Positions 25,601-37,547 are shown, numbered from the stretch's first letter. The stretch is 64,000 nucleotides of DNA from Parapristionchus giblindavisi (GCA_943737045.1 CALSFV010000258.1:496001-560000), one strand, 5' to 3'. A program made the numbers and translations. The notes: generated by a model not told the origin, from the letters alone.

Positions 25601-28600
25601 GCTACTGAAAAAAAAAAACGCAAATATTCATTGAATATAATTATTTTAGGAATCTTTCCAAGGCAGAAAAACAAATGGAGAAACTTTCGAAGGGTCTTCT
25701 GACAGTAGATCAACAAGTTGCAGAATTGAAAGCGAGATTTGAATCTTTAATGAAAGAAGCGACACAAATCAAAGTTAATCTGGATAAGGAACAGGTAAAA
25801 CATTTCTAATCGTCAAATTGTCTGTATCAATGATTTTATCGATTGTAAAATTATATTATTGATTTAAGGAAGTAATAAGTGTAGCTGGTACATTGGTCGA
25901 TCGATTAAGTGGTGAATTCAAGAGATGGAATGAACAAATTAACACTTTGGAGAGTGAACTCAATCAGGTATGAATATTATACCGAAGACTAAAGAAAGAT
26001 TAATTATAGTTGGAACGTCATGCACTTTTATCTGCTGCCTTTGTTACCTTCTTGGGAGGATCATCGGAGAGAGTTAGAAGGTAATTATTATATTTAATAA
26101 TTAGTTTATTTAATATTGTTGCAATTATATTTATGATAGAGAAAGAGTTAATTATTCATTTCTCAGGACGACAATCGATTCTTGGCGAAGTATTTGTAGA
26201 GTTGAAAACTTTGATCTTCTTCATTTCTGTGCTCTAGAAACGGAGCAGGTATGAGATTGTTAATGAATTTGTTATCACAAAGTATAAATATAATTAAAGT
26301 TAAACTGGAAGAGTAATGGACTTCCACCGGATGTTTTATCTGTTGAGAATGCAGTCATTCTATTCAATGGAGTACAAACTCCATTGATCATTGACCCAAC
26401 TGGAAGAGTTGCCAAGTTAGTCCATCTTGGAAGAATATTTTAATTTAAAGTGACAATATGAGAAAAAAAGAATTCACCTTTGAATGCAAAATAACGTAGT
26501 TCTTTTTCCCTATCTATTAAAAAGATTATTTACCTCTTCAAAGACATCGTATTGAGAAAAAACTTTTTTTAGATTTCTCGAATCCCAAATTCCGAATACT
26601 ACTGCATTAAAAGCGGCTCAACCTGATTTAAGCACACAGGTACTTTCAAAATTACTCTTAAATACATTTTCATAATCATATTAAGATTGAATTGGGTATT
26701 CGATTCGGAAAGACAATCGTTATTGGAGATGCAAATGATATCGATGCTATGCTTGTTCCTCTGTTACGAAAAGATATATCTTCTCAAGGACCAAGGAAGG
26801 TACTGTAATATCTTGAATGACTTACTTAGACCTTAAGCCACTAAATCCGGTTAAGGTCGTTAAATTCGCTGATAAGCAATTGGATATGCATGATGACTTT
26901 AGACTATTCATTTGTACGAGAAACGAACAGATTCAGGTATACTCCAATATACAATATTAGATTAAATATTGATTTCTAGATTCCGGCTCATATTCGATCT
27001 CTCCTGGCTGAGATTAACTTTACAACAACTAGAAGCGGTCTTACTTCACAAGTTGGTTATTTTTCGAATTCTGAAAGTGGCTTAATCACGTTTCTTAAAA
27101 AACGAATCGAATATCTTCACAAGCTTTTCAATGAAACGATTCGCATTTAAGTTACTTGGAATTGCAATCGAAATGGAGAAACCTGAACTAGAAGCTCGAT
27201 CTAGTGAACTAACACATCAAACCGAGTTATCGAAGCTTGAATTGGATAAGCTGGAGCAAATCTTGCTTCAGGTACGGTATCTTTGCACACCCAATAACTT
27301 AATCTTTGATCTTCAGGAACTCGCGAATGCAGAAGGTGATCTACTTGAGAATACTTCGTTACTTGATTCATTGAATATGTCAAAGGAAAATGCTGAAAGA
27401 ATATCCAATAGTATTGCTGAAACTGAAACATTGAGAAAGAAATTAGCTGAGGTTGGAGTTTTATTTGTTTGTTTATAAATATTCGGTCAATTCTTCTAAT
27501 AATTTTTCTTTTTTAATCCGTTTAACCAAAAGAACGTAATTTTACACATATCATAATAGTTCAATATAATATATAGGAACGAGATGTGTATCTTTCATTC
27601 GCTGACTTCGCTTCTTCGCTGTTCTTTGCTTTCGTTGATCTCCATCGAATATCTCATATGTATAACTTCAATGTCAACTCTATCATTAAGATCTATCGAA
27701 GAATTATATCTGAATGCAAGGTTCTTCTTTTATTTTACAAATTAACATAAATTGATCTTTGATCTTTAGGAAACTGGACCATCACGTTTGGATTCTCTTC
27801 AACGTTCCCTTCATCTTTCTGTGTTCAATCATGTTTCTAGATCTCTTTTCAAGAGTGATCGATTAATGTTTGCTATGGCTTTCGTTAGAGGAACTCAACA
27901 TAAATTGTTCTTGAATAATGTAAATTGCTTAAGAATTAATACCTTTAAGAAACTTATAGTTTAAAGATAACTCTTAAATACATAGTTAACTAATTGAAAT
28001 TAAGGAATGGGAGCATTTGTGTGGATCTCTCGTTGAAGATGAGAAAGAGAATACTCGATCATCCACTGCAAAACCCGGAATAAATTGGATTGATGAAGAA
28101 CAAAAAGGAAGTGTGGCAAGATTACAGGTAGTAGTTTATCTCTCAATTATAATAGTTATGAGAATGCTTTGTGGTAATTTCATATTATTTTACGCGTTGT
28201 TATTATTTTGTAAAATCAGTGTAAAAGGAAAGTATTCAGCGTAATCTTCCATCTCTGTACAACGCCCTTCAACTAGAAGATCAAGGAACCTGGAGTGAAT
28301 ATGCCAAATCAACTGAAGCTGAAAATTCAATTCCGAAATCAATTGAACAGAAGATAACTCCCTTCCAGAAGGTTTTCATTTTAGGAGCATTTAAAAAAGT
28401 TAAAACTATCTTCTATACTCTCTTGTGATGGGAGAACAAAGAGTACTATGTGTATATGAAAAAGAAAGACAATTTAAAAGAATTGCCTTTTAATTATGCT
28501 AGATAAAATAAATTGAGGTTCTTCTCATACAATCTACTCGTCCAGATCGATTGTATTCTGCTATGCATCAATTTGCTCTTAAAGCGATTGGTAAACATAT

Positions 28601-31600
28601 TCATTATACGATCTATTAAACTCGTCAATCAATAATTCAGGAGTTGATTCAATAAATCCAACTCCATTCGATCTATTTGATATCTACAAAGAAAGCAATG
28701 CTGATGAACCTATTCTTCTCTTGACCGTGTCTGGAGCAGATCCTAGCCAGGTTAATTATCTCTTATTATGACCTTAAAGATGGAGACCCACGAGTTTTTT
28801 CGTGATAAGACTGTTCGGATAGAATAATAGAGATTCATCACACGAATCGAAAGACATATCTGATGTTGATTCCCGATATGTTTAAAGCACACTATGCGCA
28901 TTGAAAGTACAACTTTCAATGCATTTAGTGAGTGCTCATCGTATTTGCATACTTGCTCTCTCATTTTCTCATTATCCCTTACGCCAATTACCATATAATA
29001 TTAACAATAGCCAACATGCTTGTCGTGGCGGGAGTCAGTCATGCCAACTCATGGGTCCCCTTCTTTAAGGTCACTTAGGCTAAGTTCACTTGACTTAATT
29101 AAGTCAAAATTCATAATGTAATTTTCATATTTTCATATTTTATTTTTTATTCAAATTAACAATCATTTTATTCAATTGTATTTTGTTCATATTTATTAAT
29201 TAATATTTTCAGGAGCTGGAAGAAGCAGCTCAGAAGGGGCCATCAGCAGGAAAATTCGAATCGATTTCGATGGGTCAAGGACAGGAGCAAGCTGCTATTG
29301 AAGCCATTAGAAGGTTTATTTATTCTCATATAAAAAATAATAGCTTAAAATGATTTAGAACTGCTGAATCCGGTGCATGGCTATCATTGAACAATGTTCA
29401 TTTGATGCTTGGTTCAATTCCATTGATACAGAAAGTAAGTATAGTAGAATTATATTCGAAATCAAGGATATTAGAGAACACTTATTATATGAAAGCACTG
29501 AAATATATCGTGAAATAAATGTATGGAATGAACTTTAACTGAATTATATTTGTAAGGAATTGGCTCTGGTGAAGCGACATGAGAACTTTAGAGTTTGGAT
29601 GACTTGTGAAGCAGATGATAGGTATTTACAATATTTAAAATTATGTGTTTAATAATTAGAAATTTTTATTTATTTTAAATTTATTTATATTCCTATTCAC
29701 TCATTTCAGATTCCCAGCAATTCTCCTACAAGAATCACTCAAAGTCACATTTGAGTCCCCTCCCGGAATCAGAAATAACCTGATTAGGTATAGGTTCACA
29801 ACTTAATTACAGTTTTATAAATCATTATCTAAATTCAGAAGTTATTCTCAATTCGAGGGAGGCCATGTCAAGTCTGTGATCACTGCTCAGACATTATTTG
29901 TTGCTGCATGGCTACATGCTCTACTACAGGAACGACGAACTTATATTCCTCAGGTTTAGAGTGGTTAAATTAATTTCAATTATCTTTAGTCAATAACAGG
30001 CATGGACGAAATTCTACGAATTTTCATCAGCTGATATTCGTATGGCGAAGGCTGTAGTAGAAGAACTCACTCAAGGATTAGGTTTGGAAACAAACATTTA
30101 ACTACTAAAATCAGTTTTATCAACAATTTTCGTGATAATTTAATTTTCCTTAGTATGAATTTCATTGCTGCATAATTTTAGCTCCTGATTGGTCATTTAT
30201 TCGTGGTCTATTCGAGTTTACTATCTATGGTGGAAGGATTGAGAATGTTTTCGATCTTTCTGTACTGAAATGTTATTTGAGAAGGTATTTTCCAATCTTC
30301 GACTAATAAAAACTAACTTATTTTTATTTGAGATTCTTCAATTCATCACGTATTACCGGTAGAGATGGAGAAGAAGTCGCATCCGGAATCGATATTATTC
30401 CTTCTTCTAGATTAGAGGTACAGTACTCATTCGGAAATCAAAGGACACCCTTTACCGTATTCCATTTTCTTTCCAGGATTACGTTGCTCATATAGAGAAA
30501 GTTGTACCTGCTGGAGAAGATTCAGCAGCTCTTTTTGGTTACTTTTTACCTAGAGATTCTTTTATAATTTATGAATTAAAGGTCTTCCTGCTAACGTTAG
30601 ATTCGCCTGGCAACTATCCGAGGCAGAGAATACGATAGCTCTTCTGCGAATGGCTGGTAAGAAATTACAGATCGATATCTGAGGCCTCTGGGTAATACCT
30701 ACACTATATACTTACCGTACTCTAAGGTGCCGCGGGAGGAGCTGCAGCCGCGACGCGTCGACAACAATGGTCAACAATGGGAATGATACTATTGAATCAT
30801 TGGAAGAGATTACTGGGAGGTAGTGATCTTCACACGAGGTAAATGTGATCTAATACGAATTTAAAACATTTATTTTTCCAAAATAAACTACTCTCAATCC
30901 AAGAGAACGCTATACTCATTCATCACTATCAAATTATTATCATCATCCTGAAAATTTCAGAAACCGAGAAGTGAAGGCTAAAATAACAACAGATCCAGTG
31001 GCTCAAGTGATGTCTCTTGAATTGTCTCATGCCATTGGAATGGTAATTTGCAATATTAATATATTTAAGAATATCTTCAAAATTTCAGATTCAAGGTCTT
31101 CACTCTTCACTGACTCAACTCAATCGAGTGATTAAAGGAGTGATCAGTGCTGATAGCAAAATGGAAGAACTACTTGAATCCGTTCTTCTACAACAGGTTG
31201 GGCATTGATCTTTGATCTTTGATCTTTGATCTTTGTTCAGACGCCGGATGCATGGCAGTCTCTATGGTACGGACCGAGGGATCCCGTCGAGTATCTCACT
31301 TCTGCTGTTTATAGAGCGAAATGTACACAGGTCAGAACTTCTTTCTACACTATCGGTAAAAGTGTGTATGGAACTTGAAGTTCATAAAATCGATAATATC
31401 ATATTTGAACTGTTCCCCAGATAAAGTATGGAAAAAATGTTTGCAGGATATGTGCAAGGCAGCTGAATCGAATGAACTTCTTCTTAAACCAATCAATATG
31501 GGTAAACTGTTCCGACCTGCGACCATTCTCACCGCACTGCGACAAATGACTGCAAGGTTTAAGAGATCAAAGAGATCAAAGATCAAAGATCAATTGATGA

Positions 31601-32148
31601 TTTGTAGAAAGCAACAAGTGGAAATGGATGCATTGGAGCTTCGATCATCATGGGAACCATCGAAGTTGCAAGGAACAATTGCTATTACTGTAACCGGATT
31701 ACAGTTACAGGTAATATATTTAGATTTTTTAATCGATTATGGTAAAGATTTTTACCTATTTGTTACCAATCCAATATATGTAAATAGCTTATCAATATTG
31801 GTTCTCAATGTGTGATTTTTAAATGAGATTGTGTTTCTCTCAGGGAGCTATATTCGATGGTTCACATGGTTCAACACTAAAGCCTTCTGCAGTATCTTCC
31901 CCTCCTACTTCCACAGCTCCCCCACTAGTTCTCGCTTGGACTAAAAGTGTATGATCATTCATTATTGATCCTTTCTACATTCTTATCTTCAGACCGATCC
32001 CGCCGTATATCCCGATGATCAATCGATAAACGTACCTATCTACAGTAATCCAGAGAGAATTGATCTGGTCGCAACTGTACAGATGCCATGTAATGCGGGT
32101 GAAACTGATAGATTTGGAATTGCCGCCGTTGCTTTGTTACTAAAGTAG
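7672..32148 (+). CDS. che-3: Cytoplasmic dynein-2 (IFT) heavy chain
   Basis: Motor subunit of the retrograde intraflagellar transport dynein in sensory cilia. Well over 100 short exons assemble co-linearly with DYNC2H1/CHE-3, expected about 4,200 residues. Start [14 protein letters not shown]; stop TAG 32146-32148 after AAVALLLK. Tail about 7.7-13 kb, linker 13-16.9 kb. AAA1 Walker [13 protein letters not shown] at 17029-17064 follows GLGGNPY, and [11 protein letters not shown] plus Walker B CFDEFNRL (about 17383) are dynein-2, not dynein-1, signatures. AAA2 GPSGSGKST is at about 18612. AAA3 GPDGCGKE is at 20763. AAA4 AGRSGLGR (about 22943) lacks the Walker lysine, as in dynein-2 relatives. 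The stalk and microtubule-binding domain lie at about 24.3-25.9 kb ([13 protein letters not shown] segment); AAA5-C-terminal exons run to the end. Introns hold a U4 gene, MITEs and repeats. No disrupted exon was seen. Confidence 0.96.
8705..8751 (+). repeat. che-3 short intron with shared core (copy 1)
   Basis: 47-nt intron containing GGCATACACCAGACGGGTTT, the core shared with introns at 9319, 15807 and 18847 and, in antisense, with the U4 upstream elements. Confidence 0.65.
9319..9363 (+). repeat. che-3 short intron with shared core (copy 2)
   Basis: 45-nt intron GTGAGGCATATCTCTGACGG followed by GTTTGGT; same core as the other three. Confidence 0.65.
9490..9515 (+). promoter_or_regulatory. 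Proximal sequence element of U4 copy 1
   Basis: ACTAAACCCGTCTGATATAA followed by GCCGCAT lies 37-62 bp before the U4 start. The identical U4 copy on the other strand has a closely matching element at the same place although the rest of the 5' flanks diverge, which is what a snRNA proximal element should look like. Confidence 0.7.
9552..9690 (+). ncRNA. U4 spliceosomal snRNA, copy 1, in a che-3 intron
   Basis: 139-nt U4 snRNA. It opens AGCTTTGCGCAGTGGCGATA, continues through the U6-pairing stems I/II and the 5' stem-loop region (CCAATGAGGCTTAGCCGAGG, TTGAAAACTTTTCCCAAT), and has the Sm site AATTTTTGA before a 3' hairpin GCCCGAAGGGGC. It sits inside the che-3 intron 9442-9726 in the same orientation. 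The sequence is identical to the copy at 37374-37512. Confidence 0.96.
10821..10962. repeat. Inverted-repeat-ended intron insert
   Basis: The che-3 intron segment begins TCCGTGAATAAAC and ends AAACATTCACGGG, the reverse complement apart from one or two bases. Possible ~142-bp MITE; no clear target duplication. Confidence 0.35.
15807..15851 (+). repeat. che-3 short intron with shared core (copy 3)
   Basis: 45-nt intron containing ATGCGGCGTATACCAGACGG then TTTGGT. It matches the strand-reversed U4 copy-2 proximal element (37548-37574) at about 22 of 26 positions. Confidence 0.65.
15978..16208. repeat. 28-bp minisatellite, about 8 copies
   Basis: Tandem unit of 28 bp (GATCTCCACTGATT plus two GATCTTT heptamers) in a che-3 intron, with only A/C variants between units. 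It creates long meaningless ORFs ([12 protein letters not shown] repeats) on the minus strand. Confidence 0.95.
18847..18904 (+). repeat. che-3 short intron with shared core (copy 4)
   Basis: 58-nt intron with GGGCATTCTCCCGACGGGTT; the most diverged member of the set. Confidence 0.5.
19019..19428. mobile_element. hAT-type MITE, 410 bp, in a che-3 intron
   Basis: Perfect terminal inverted repeats CAGGGCTGTGC / GCACAGCCCTG, flanked on both sides by the 8-bp duplication GTACAAAT (19011-19018 and 19429-19436). The interior is AT-rich with TTCGAAAA runs and no transposase. Remnants with AGCTGTGCGGAAAAAAG (21728) and AGAGTTGTGCGAAAAA (25209) in other che-3 introns look like decayed relatives. Confidence 0.9.
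24109..24211. repeat. Long imperfect hairpin in a che-3 intron
   Basis: Arms of about 45 nt (CCGAGCTAACTTAAATTTCC... pairs with ...GAAATTAGCTCGTGG) around a loop near CTTACTTAGTCTA. Probably a compact MITE; it could give an RNA hairpin. Confidence 0.6.
28770..29072. mobile_element. MITE with ~25-bp inverted termini in a che-3 intron
   Basis: Left end GACCTTAAAGATGGAGACCC ACGAG; right end, reversed, GACCTTAAAGAAGGGGACCC ATGAG. No coding capacity. It explains an otherwise unusually long 460-bp intron. Confidence 0.75.
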
Positions 32149-32738
32149 TTTTTTTTTGTTATCATAAGTTGAAGATTTATTATAAAGATCAAGAGATATG
32201 TGCTGTGATAATACAGAGTAATTGTGATAAAGATATTTTATATGATATTCTGACATTTTGAGGAATGGAAACATAAAAGATCATTGAGCTAAAAGAATAG
32301 GTATCCGGTATTAAGAGATCACTTCTCGTTTTCGTTCTTCAATCCTCCCCTGATAGTTCTCACAGTCCCTTCATCCATCCTTCCATCCCATCCACTCAAT
32401 TACTTTACACTATACATATTCTCTCAAACAATCATTTTCAATTAACAATTCTTTCACCTTAAAGGCCCTAATTACTCATCCCATCTAAATCTCCTCGAAA
32501 CGTTTGTCCATCCTATACATCTCCATCATATTCTATTAACAGTCTCTTTTACAGGTGGTCAAATATTCTAGAAAATCTCCACTTTGGTCATCGCCCATTC
32601 CAACGTCAATCAATAATCTACCAATCAATCAATAATCTGATTGTATGATCACAGCTTTAGAAGGGTATCAACCTTGATATACATATTGATCTTGTGCTTC
32701 TTCCTTTTGATTCACCTCATCTGCTTTCTCTCTCAGGA
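32149..32738. other. che-3 3' flank, no gene seen
   Basis: AT-rich 3' flank, then C/T-rich sequence (32320-32720). No convincing exon; a TTTTACAG at about 32556 has no coding continuation I trust. Confidence 0.4.
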
Positions 32739-32852
32739 TAGATGAGGGGCGCTCTAGCGGTGGAGGGGGCGGTGCGGGTGGAGCGGCTTTCCGCTCTCGA
32801 CGCGGACGTCCTTCGCCCGGAGGAGGTGCGGCTGCCGGCAAGAAGTATTAAT
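32739..32852 (+). other. GC-rich open segment, possible terminal exon
   Basis: About 105 bp of strikingly high GC sits in AT-rich DNA. After CTCTCTCAG at 32738 one frame reads DEGRSSGGGGGAGGAAFRSR, then RGRPSP, a Gly/Ala run and GKKY, and stops at TAA near 32850, like the basic Gly/Arg tail of an RNA-binding or collagen-type protein. No upstream exons were found. A different frame is open longer (32742-33224), without recognisable features. Confidence 0.3.
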
Positions 32853-33305
32853 ACACTCTCTGCATTTTCACACCTATCGCTTGATCGTTTGTTTGTCGCC
32901 TATCGGCATTTGTGTACTATATCCCCTTCTTCTTCTTCTTCTTTCTCATTGCAATCAATCTCTTTTACATTTGAGATAGAGTATAGACTGTGCCATTCTA
33001 ACCCTTCCATCAACCTTCTCACTTCTGATTCATCTACCTCTATTTGGATACGCTATCGTCTTAAGCGGAGTGAAGAGTCATTCCTTCTTCTTCCATCATC
33101 TTCCTATTCTTCTACCTTTAAAGCATCTACACGGGATTGGATAGAAGAGTGGAGGGATATTTGTGGCTGTATCTATGGCGTATCGTATTCCCATCTCTAT
33201 TCACTCATCCTCATACCTTTCTAATCCCTCTCAATATTAACATGTTCCGCGTGTTCTTAACTTAACTAATATTCGATTATATCTCTCCAATCGTTTCTTT
33301 GCAGG
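32853..33305. other. Upstream of innexin
   Basis: C/T-rich sequence before the innexin start, ending in TTTCTTTGCAG one base before its ATG, which suggests trans-splicing or a 5' UTR intron. A 160-aa ORF crosses the region but has Ser-rich low-complexity content only. Confidence 0.4.
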
Positions 33306-36300
33306 ATGGTGTTCTCAGAAATAACGGGAACTCTCGCCTTTCTAAAACCCCAGCCTGATGATGATATATCCGATAGATTACATTACTATTACACTACTAC
33401 TTTTTTGTTACTTACGGCGGTAATGAACTATCGTTAAGGATTAAGATTTACCTTAGTTGATTAAGGTCTTAGTGTCTCTGAAAATGTTTGGCGGTCGGCC
33501 GATCGAATGTTGGTTGCCTGCTGAATACAAAAAGAGTTGGGAGGATTATACAGGTAATCATGATCTAGAAGAATATTCTCATTCTTATAATTAGGAGTTT
33601 TACGAATGATACGAAGAAGATTTTGATTCGGTACCCAACAAAACCATTCTGCATGTGATCGGTCCAAAGTTTAAAGAGACCGAAACCTTTGTCAAAGGTC
33701 TCTTCAACGGTCTACGCTCTCTCGTTGTTAGAGAACAAAGAAATAGTGTGCGCAATGAAGAGGCCATTGAGAGAGGTCACTCTCACTTTAACAATGAATG
33801 CTCAGGGTTTCTTCCATAACTTTAAGTGACATAATTTTATTCGATAATTTAATATTATTAAGAGATGTATTGTTGGGCTAGATCGACATACTTCGCTCCA
33901 TTCGATGATGAACTCCCTGAAGTTGAGGAACGAGGGCAGACCATGATCTCATATTATCAGGTTAACTATCTCATATTTTCATTTCTTAAAACCACTTACT
34001 TTATCTAAAGAAATAAGCATGCAGCTGAGATCTATACTATGTAATCTATTAAATTTTGTATTTGAAAATTCCTTGATTTAATAACAAAATTCCATTGTTC
34101 CTATCTAAATTGTAATAACCTTCTTAAAAAATCCAGAATCGCTACAGCGGATCATTGCTGCATTTTTATTACATGTGATAGATGTCTTTTCTATCATTGT
34201 TCAAACTATGATAACAGTCTATGATCAGTTAGTCATCGATGATTCAATACTAATAGAGAGAGTATATCAAAAATCGATTAATCCACTTACATACCTTTTC
34301 AATACAGCTGTTATTGATTTTTAAATAAATTTACAGCGGTCCACTTTTGCCTTTTCAAATAGCATAGCGTAACGCCCAAATTGTCGAATAACGTATTTGT
34401 ACGACTAAATAAACCATTGTAACGAAAAAGTTTTGTTGAGTCTAAATATTTTATTTCTAAAATTATCAAAATTATCATAAAAAATTTTAATACCAAGCAA
34501 TTTGAATTTTTCGCGATTTTGCGCGTGAATATTTAAAATTTGAAAATTTCGAAAAATGTCGAATTTTCGAAACACGAGTCAAGCAAAAATTTTAGTAAAT
34601 ATGGTGTATTTTAGTCTTCCAAATAACTAAGCGATCACTACTAAAAACAAACTTTTTAACTTTTTATTCACTTTGTTCAGACGCAGACGCAGTTAATTTA
34701 ACATGTATGATCAAATAATATTTGAGTGGGAACAAAGGATATTTAGAGTCATTTTCTTGAATCTGTTCCTCTCTCGCGAACAAAGACTGTGAAAGAGTGG
34801 ACCAAACGAACAGAGTCAAATTAGCATCAAGAGCATGTGGCCTTATGAGTGACTTTTAACAAACGGTTTGTCGGCAAACATGACGGCAGAAGTATGTATA
34901 GTTTGTCAAAATTCTTCACCCACCGTTTGTAATTTCAATGTTCATGTAATGGGACAAAGATTGAAACGATTGTTTCAGTGGGTTCCATTCTTCTTCGTTC
35001 TTGTCGCTGTTATGTTCTATGCCCCTTGTTTGATATGGCGATTGATGTATGACAAATCAGGTTGGTCTTTCATCTTTTTGTATGGAAATGATCGTTGATA
35101 TTTGTAGGGATTCGTCTAAAGGACATTATGAGTTTTGCAAATGACAAATCGAATGTTCAGCCTGGTAATCAAATGTTTCTCAAATAATTTGATACATTAT
35201 TCTAGGGACAAAATTTATTTTATAATGCCCTTAGGTCATTTTCTGAAGAATCTCTCTTATGATGATCCAGCGGATGGTGAAAATTAACCTTTGAACTTTA
35301 TCGTTGACGCAAATGTTTTTTTTCGCTTCATATAGCTGAAAAAACTTTTTTAAACTGTATTATGACGTTTTCCCGCTCATATACTTTCGCATTCGTGAGA
35401 ATTTTCACTGAATGAGCTTGTTTTTAGTATCATTTGTCCAATTGGGGGTGAACTGTATATGGTTTTGATCGCTTTGGGAATGTACATATGTTCCTATAAA
35501 ATCTTAAAATCTGAAATAATTCTAGCGATTCGTCGTGCAAATATCGCTGGATTGGCAGCTCATCTATCATCAATATTCAAACATCGTTTCACATTTGGAA
35601 CTCAACATCCAGACCATCATAAGTTCGTTTTATCTCCTAATTGATGAGTAATACATTTATGATAATGAACGTTTTGATTCAGATTTCTTCGTCTTCTAAA
35701 TCTTCGATTCTATGAGGCCTTTCTCACCTATCTCTACATCTTCATCAAATTTCTATTTCTCATAAACGTTGTTGTTCAGGTGCTATATTGAATACACGAC
35801 GAGAGATCAAAGATCATTTTAGATGTTCCTTCTCAATCGATTTTTGCAAACAGAAGCATATGGGATATACGGTTACGGAGTTATCGTTGATTTGTTATCT
35901 GGAAAAGGTTTGAATATTCAACTAAAACATTTTAGTCAGATCCGATTTAGAATGGAGCGAATCACAAAATTTCCCAGTCGTAACCTATTGTGACATGCAA
36001 ATTCGAATTCTCGGAAATGTTCAGAGACACACCGTTCAATGTGTCCTCGTAATCAATATTTTCACAGAGAAGGTGAGATATTAAAGATCAAAGATCAAAG
36101 ATCAAACTACAAAAATGTTTGAGCTCTTCATTCTTCTCTGGATATGGTATACAATTCTCGCAGTTGTCTCATTCGGTAGTATTATGTCATGGATATTCAC
36201 ATCTTTACCATTCGAACAAAGAAAGAGGTATGAGTTATTTAACCACAAAGATCAAAGATCAAAGATTGAACTATAGATTCATCGCTCGACGATTGGAACT

Positions 36301-37090
36301 TGCCGATGTTGATTTCAAGAAGGAGAACTTCTCCGTCGAATTAGACGAAGTAAGTTCAAACTACAAAGACCAAACAAAGAAGTACATTGTAGTTTGTTCG
36401 TGATTATATCAAGATGGACGGCGTCTTTGTATTGAGAATGATCACTATTCACTCTGGCGTTCTGGTCTGCACAGAGGTTACATTTTTTTATTTATTATAT
36501 GTCGCTTGATCTTTGACCTAGTATATTATACATATATAGTTTGGACGAATCCGTTTACAAAGTTTGAACTTTTATCTTTGAAGGTCGTCGATCTAATGTG
36601 GGATCAATATTTGGCAGATATAGGCGAGCGAGGTTTTCTTCTTCTTTCATTCTATCCCTTTGTTTGACCAATGATCTTTGATCTTTGATCTCCTTGCTTT
36701 CCTTTATGTTTCTTCAGTTTGCATTTGATTTCAGATGCTAAATACATCGGGGAACTAATGCATGTAAATGGTGTGTGTAATTGAATCATTCCTTTGTTTA
36801 TTTTCCTTTTCTATTATAATTTATATTATCCTAATGTTCAGGTAAACTTTCCACTGATGAATTTGGACGACCGGCTTCTGCGGCAGGACTCAGTATTGAT
36901 GGAATAACAAAGTATAAAATAGTAATGAAAGATCGAAGATCAAATAATAAATAATTTCAGGGACGGATCAACCAATATGGCTTTATTAGCAAGACGGAAA
37001 CAATCTGTCCTCGTTCCATTGGTTTCACGAGAAGATTTAACGAATATAACAGACCATTATCTGCGACCTCCATCCAGTAGAGCGGTCTAA
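33306..37090 (+). CDS. Innexin (gap-junction channel subunit)
   Basis: Four-pass gap-junction protein. Seventeen frame-consistent exons: 33306-33419, 33466-33553, 33863-33960, 34979-35060, 35108-35164, 35235-35276, 35526-35622, 35683-35779, 35823-35907, 35951-36072, 36124-36227, 36277-36349, 36393-36476, 36584-36632, 36735-36770, 36842-36911, 36961-37090; 475 residues. TM1 about 28-48. First extracellular loop has two Cys (IECW, MYCWA). Family signature YYQWVPFF is at 98-105, leading TM2. TM3 (YEAFLTYLYIFIKFLFLINV) is at about 200-224. The second loop again has two Cys (TYCDM, VQCVL). TM4 about 295-320, then a hydrophilic tail. Acceptors before 33466, 33863 and 36124 are AAG, AAG and GAG. The 1-kb third intron is the longest; the MITE copy at 33671 lies in intron 2. 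The worm paralogue is not assigned. Confidence 0.96.
33671..33791. mobile_element. 121-bp MITE, TTAA-flanked, copy 2
   Basis: Same length and core as 4813-4933, in innexin intron 2. Ends TTAAAGAGACCGAAACC and, reversed, TTAAAGTGAGAGTGACC. Confidence 0.6.
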
Positions 37091-37373
37091 GGATCAAAGA
37101 TCAAAGATCAAAGATCAATCATGACATATCTCATTGTAATAACCTTCCTTCAGTGATAACTACGGGCAACCATCAAATAATGCATAATCATATTCTTTTA
37201 TATTGATAAATATACTGATAGTACTGCATTCCACTTGTTATCATTGTGAAATGATCATTAAAATAATAGATGAAATGGTAGAGACAGACCCTCTGCCACT
37301 GACAAGAGCCAATTAATCGCATGAACGTTTGAACCGTTTTCTTTTAAACATGTTCACTGATAACTGAATTTTT
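37091..37373. other. Innexin 3' flank
   Basis: A GATCAAA run directly after the stop (37092-37118), then AT-rich sequence. Nothing coding seen. Confidence 0.4.
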
Positions 37374-37512
37374 GCCCCTTCGGGCGTTCAAAAATTGCAC
37401 ACAGCACCCGTGTTTCAGGGGCTGTGGCGGGCAATTGGGAAAAGTTTTCAACCAGCAATAAACGCACCTCGGCTAAGCCTCATTGGTCACGTTATCGCCA
37501 CTGCGCAAAGCT
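37374..37512 (-). ncRNA. U4 spliceosomal snRNA, copy 2
   Basis: 139 nt, identical over its whole length to the copy at 9552-9690, on the opposite strand, between the innexin and collagen 3. Same Sm site AATTTTTGA and 3' hairpin. Flanks differ except for the upstream element. Confidence 0.96.
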
Positions 37513-37547
37513 ATTTAAAGCAGAAAAAGAGATCGGGTCAATCGAGT

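Noticed and set aside
7672..32148. Cytoplasmic dynein-1 heavy chain (dhc-1) as identity of the dynein
   Set aside because: AAA1 context GLGGNPY and FNCDEGIDV, plus AAA4 GRSG.GR, are dynein-2 features.
32742..33224. 160-aa ORF starting MRGALAVEG
   Set aside because: Starts in a GC-rich patch open in several frames and continues as Ser-rich low-complexity sequence; no family signal.
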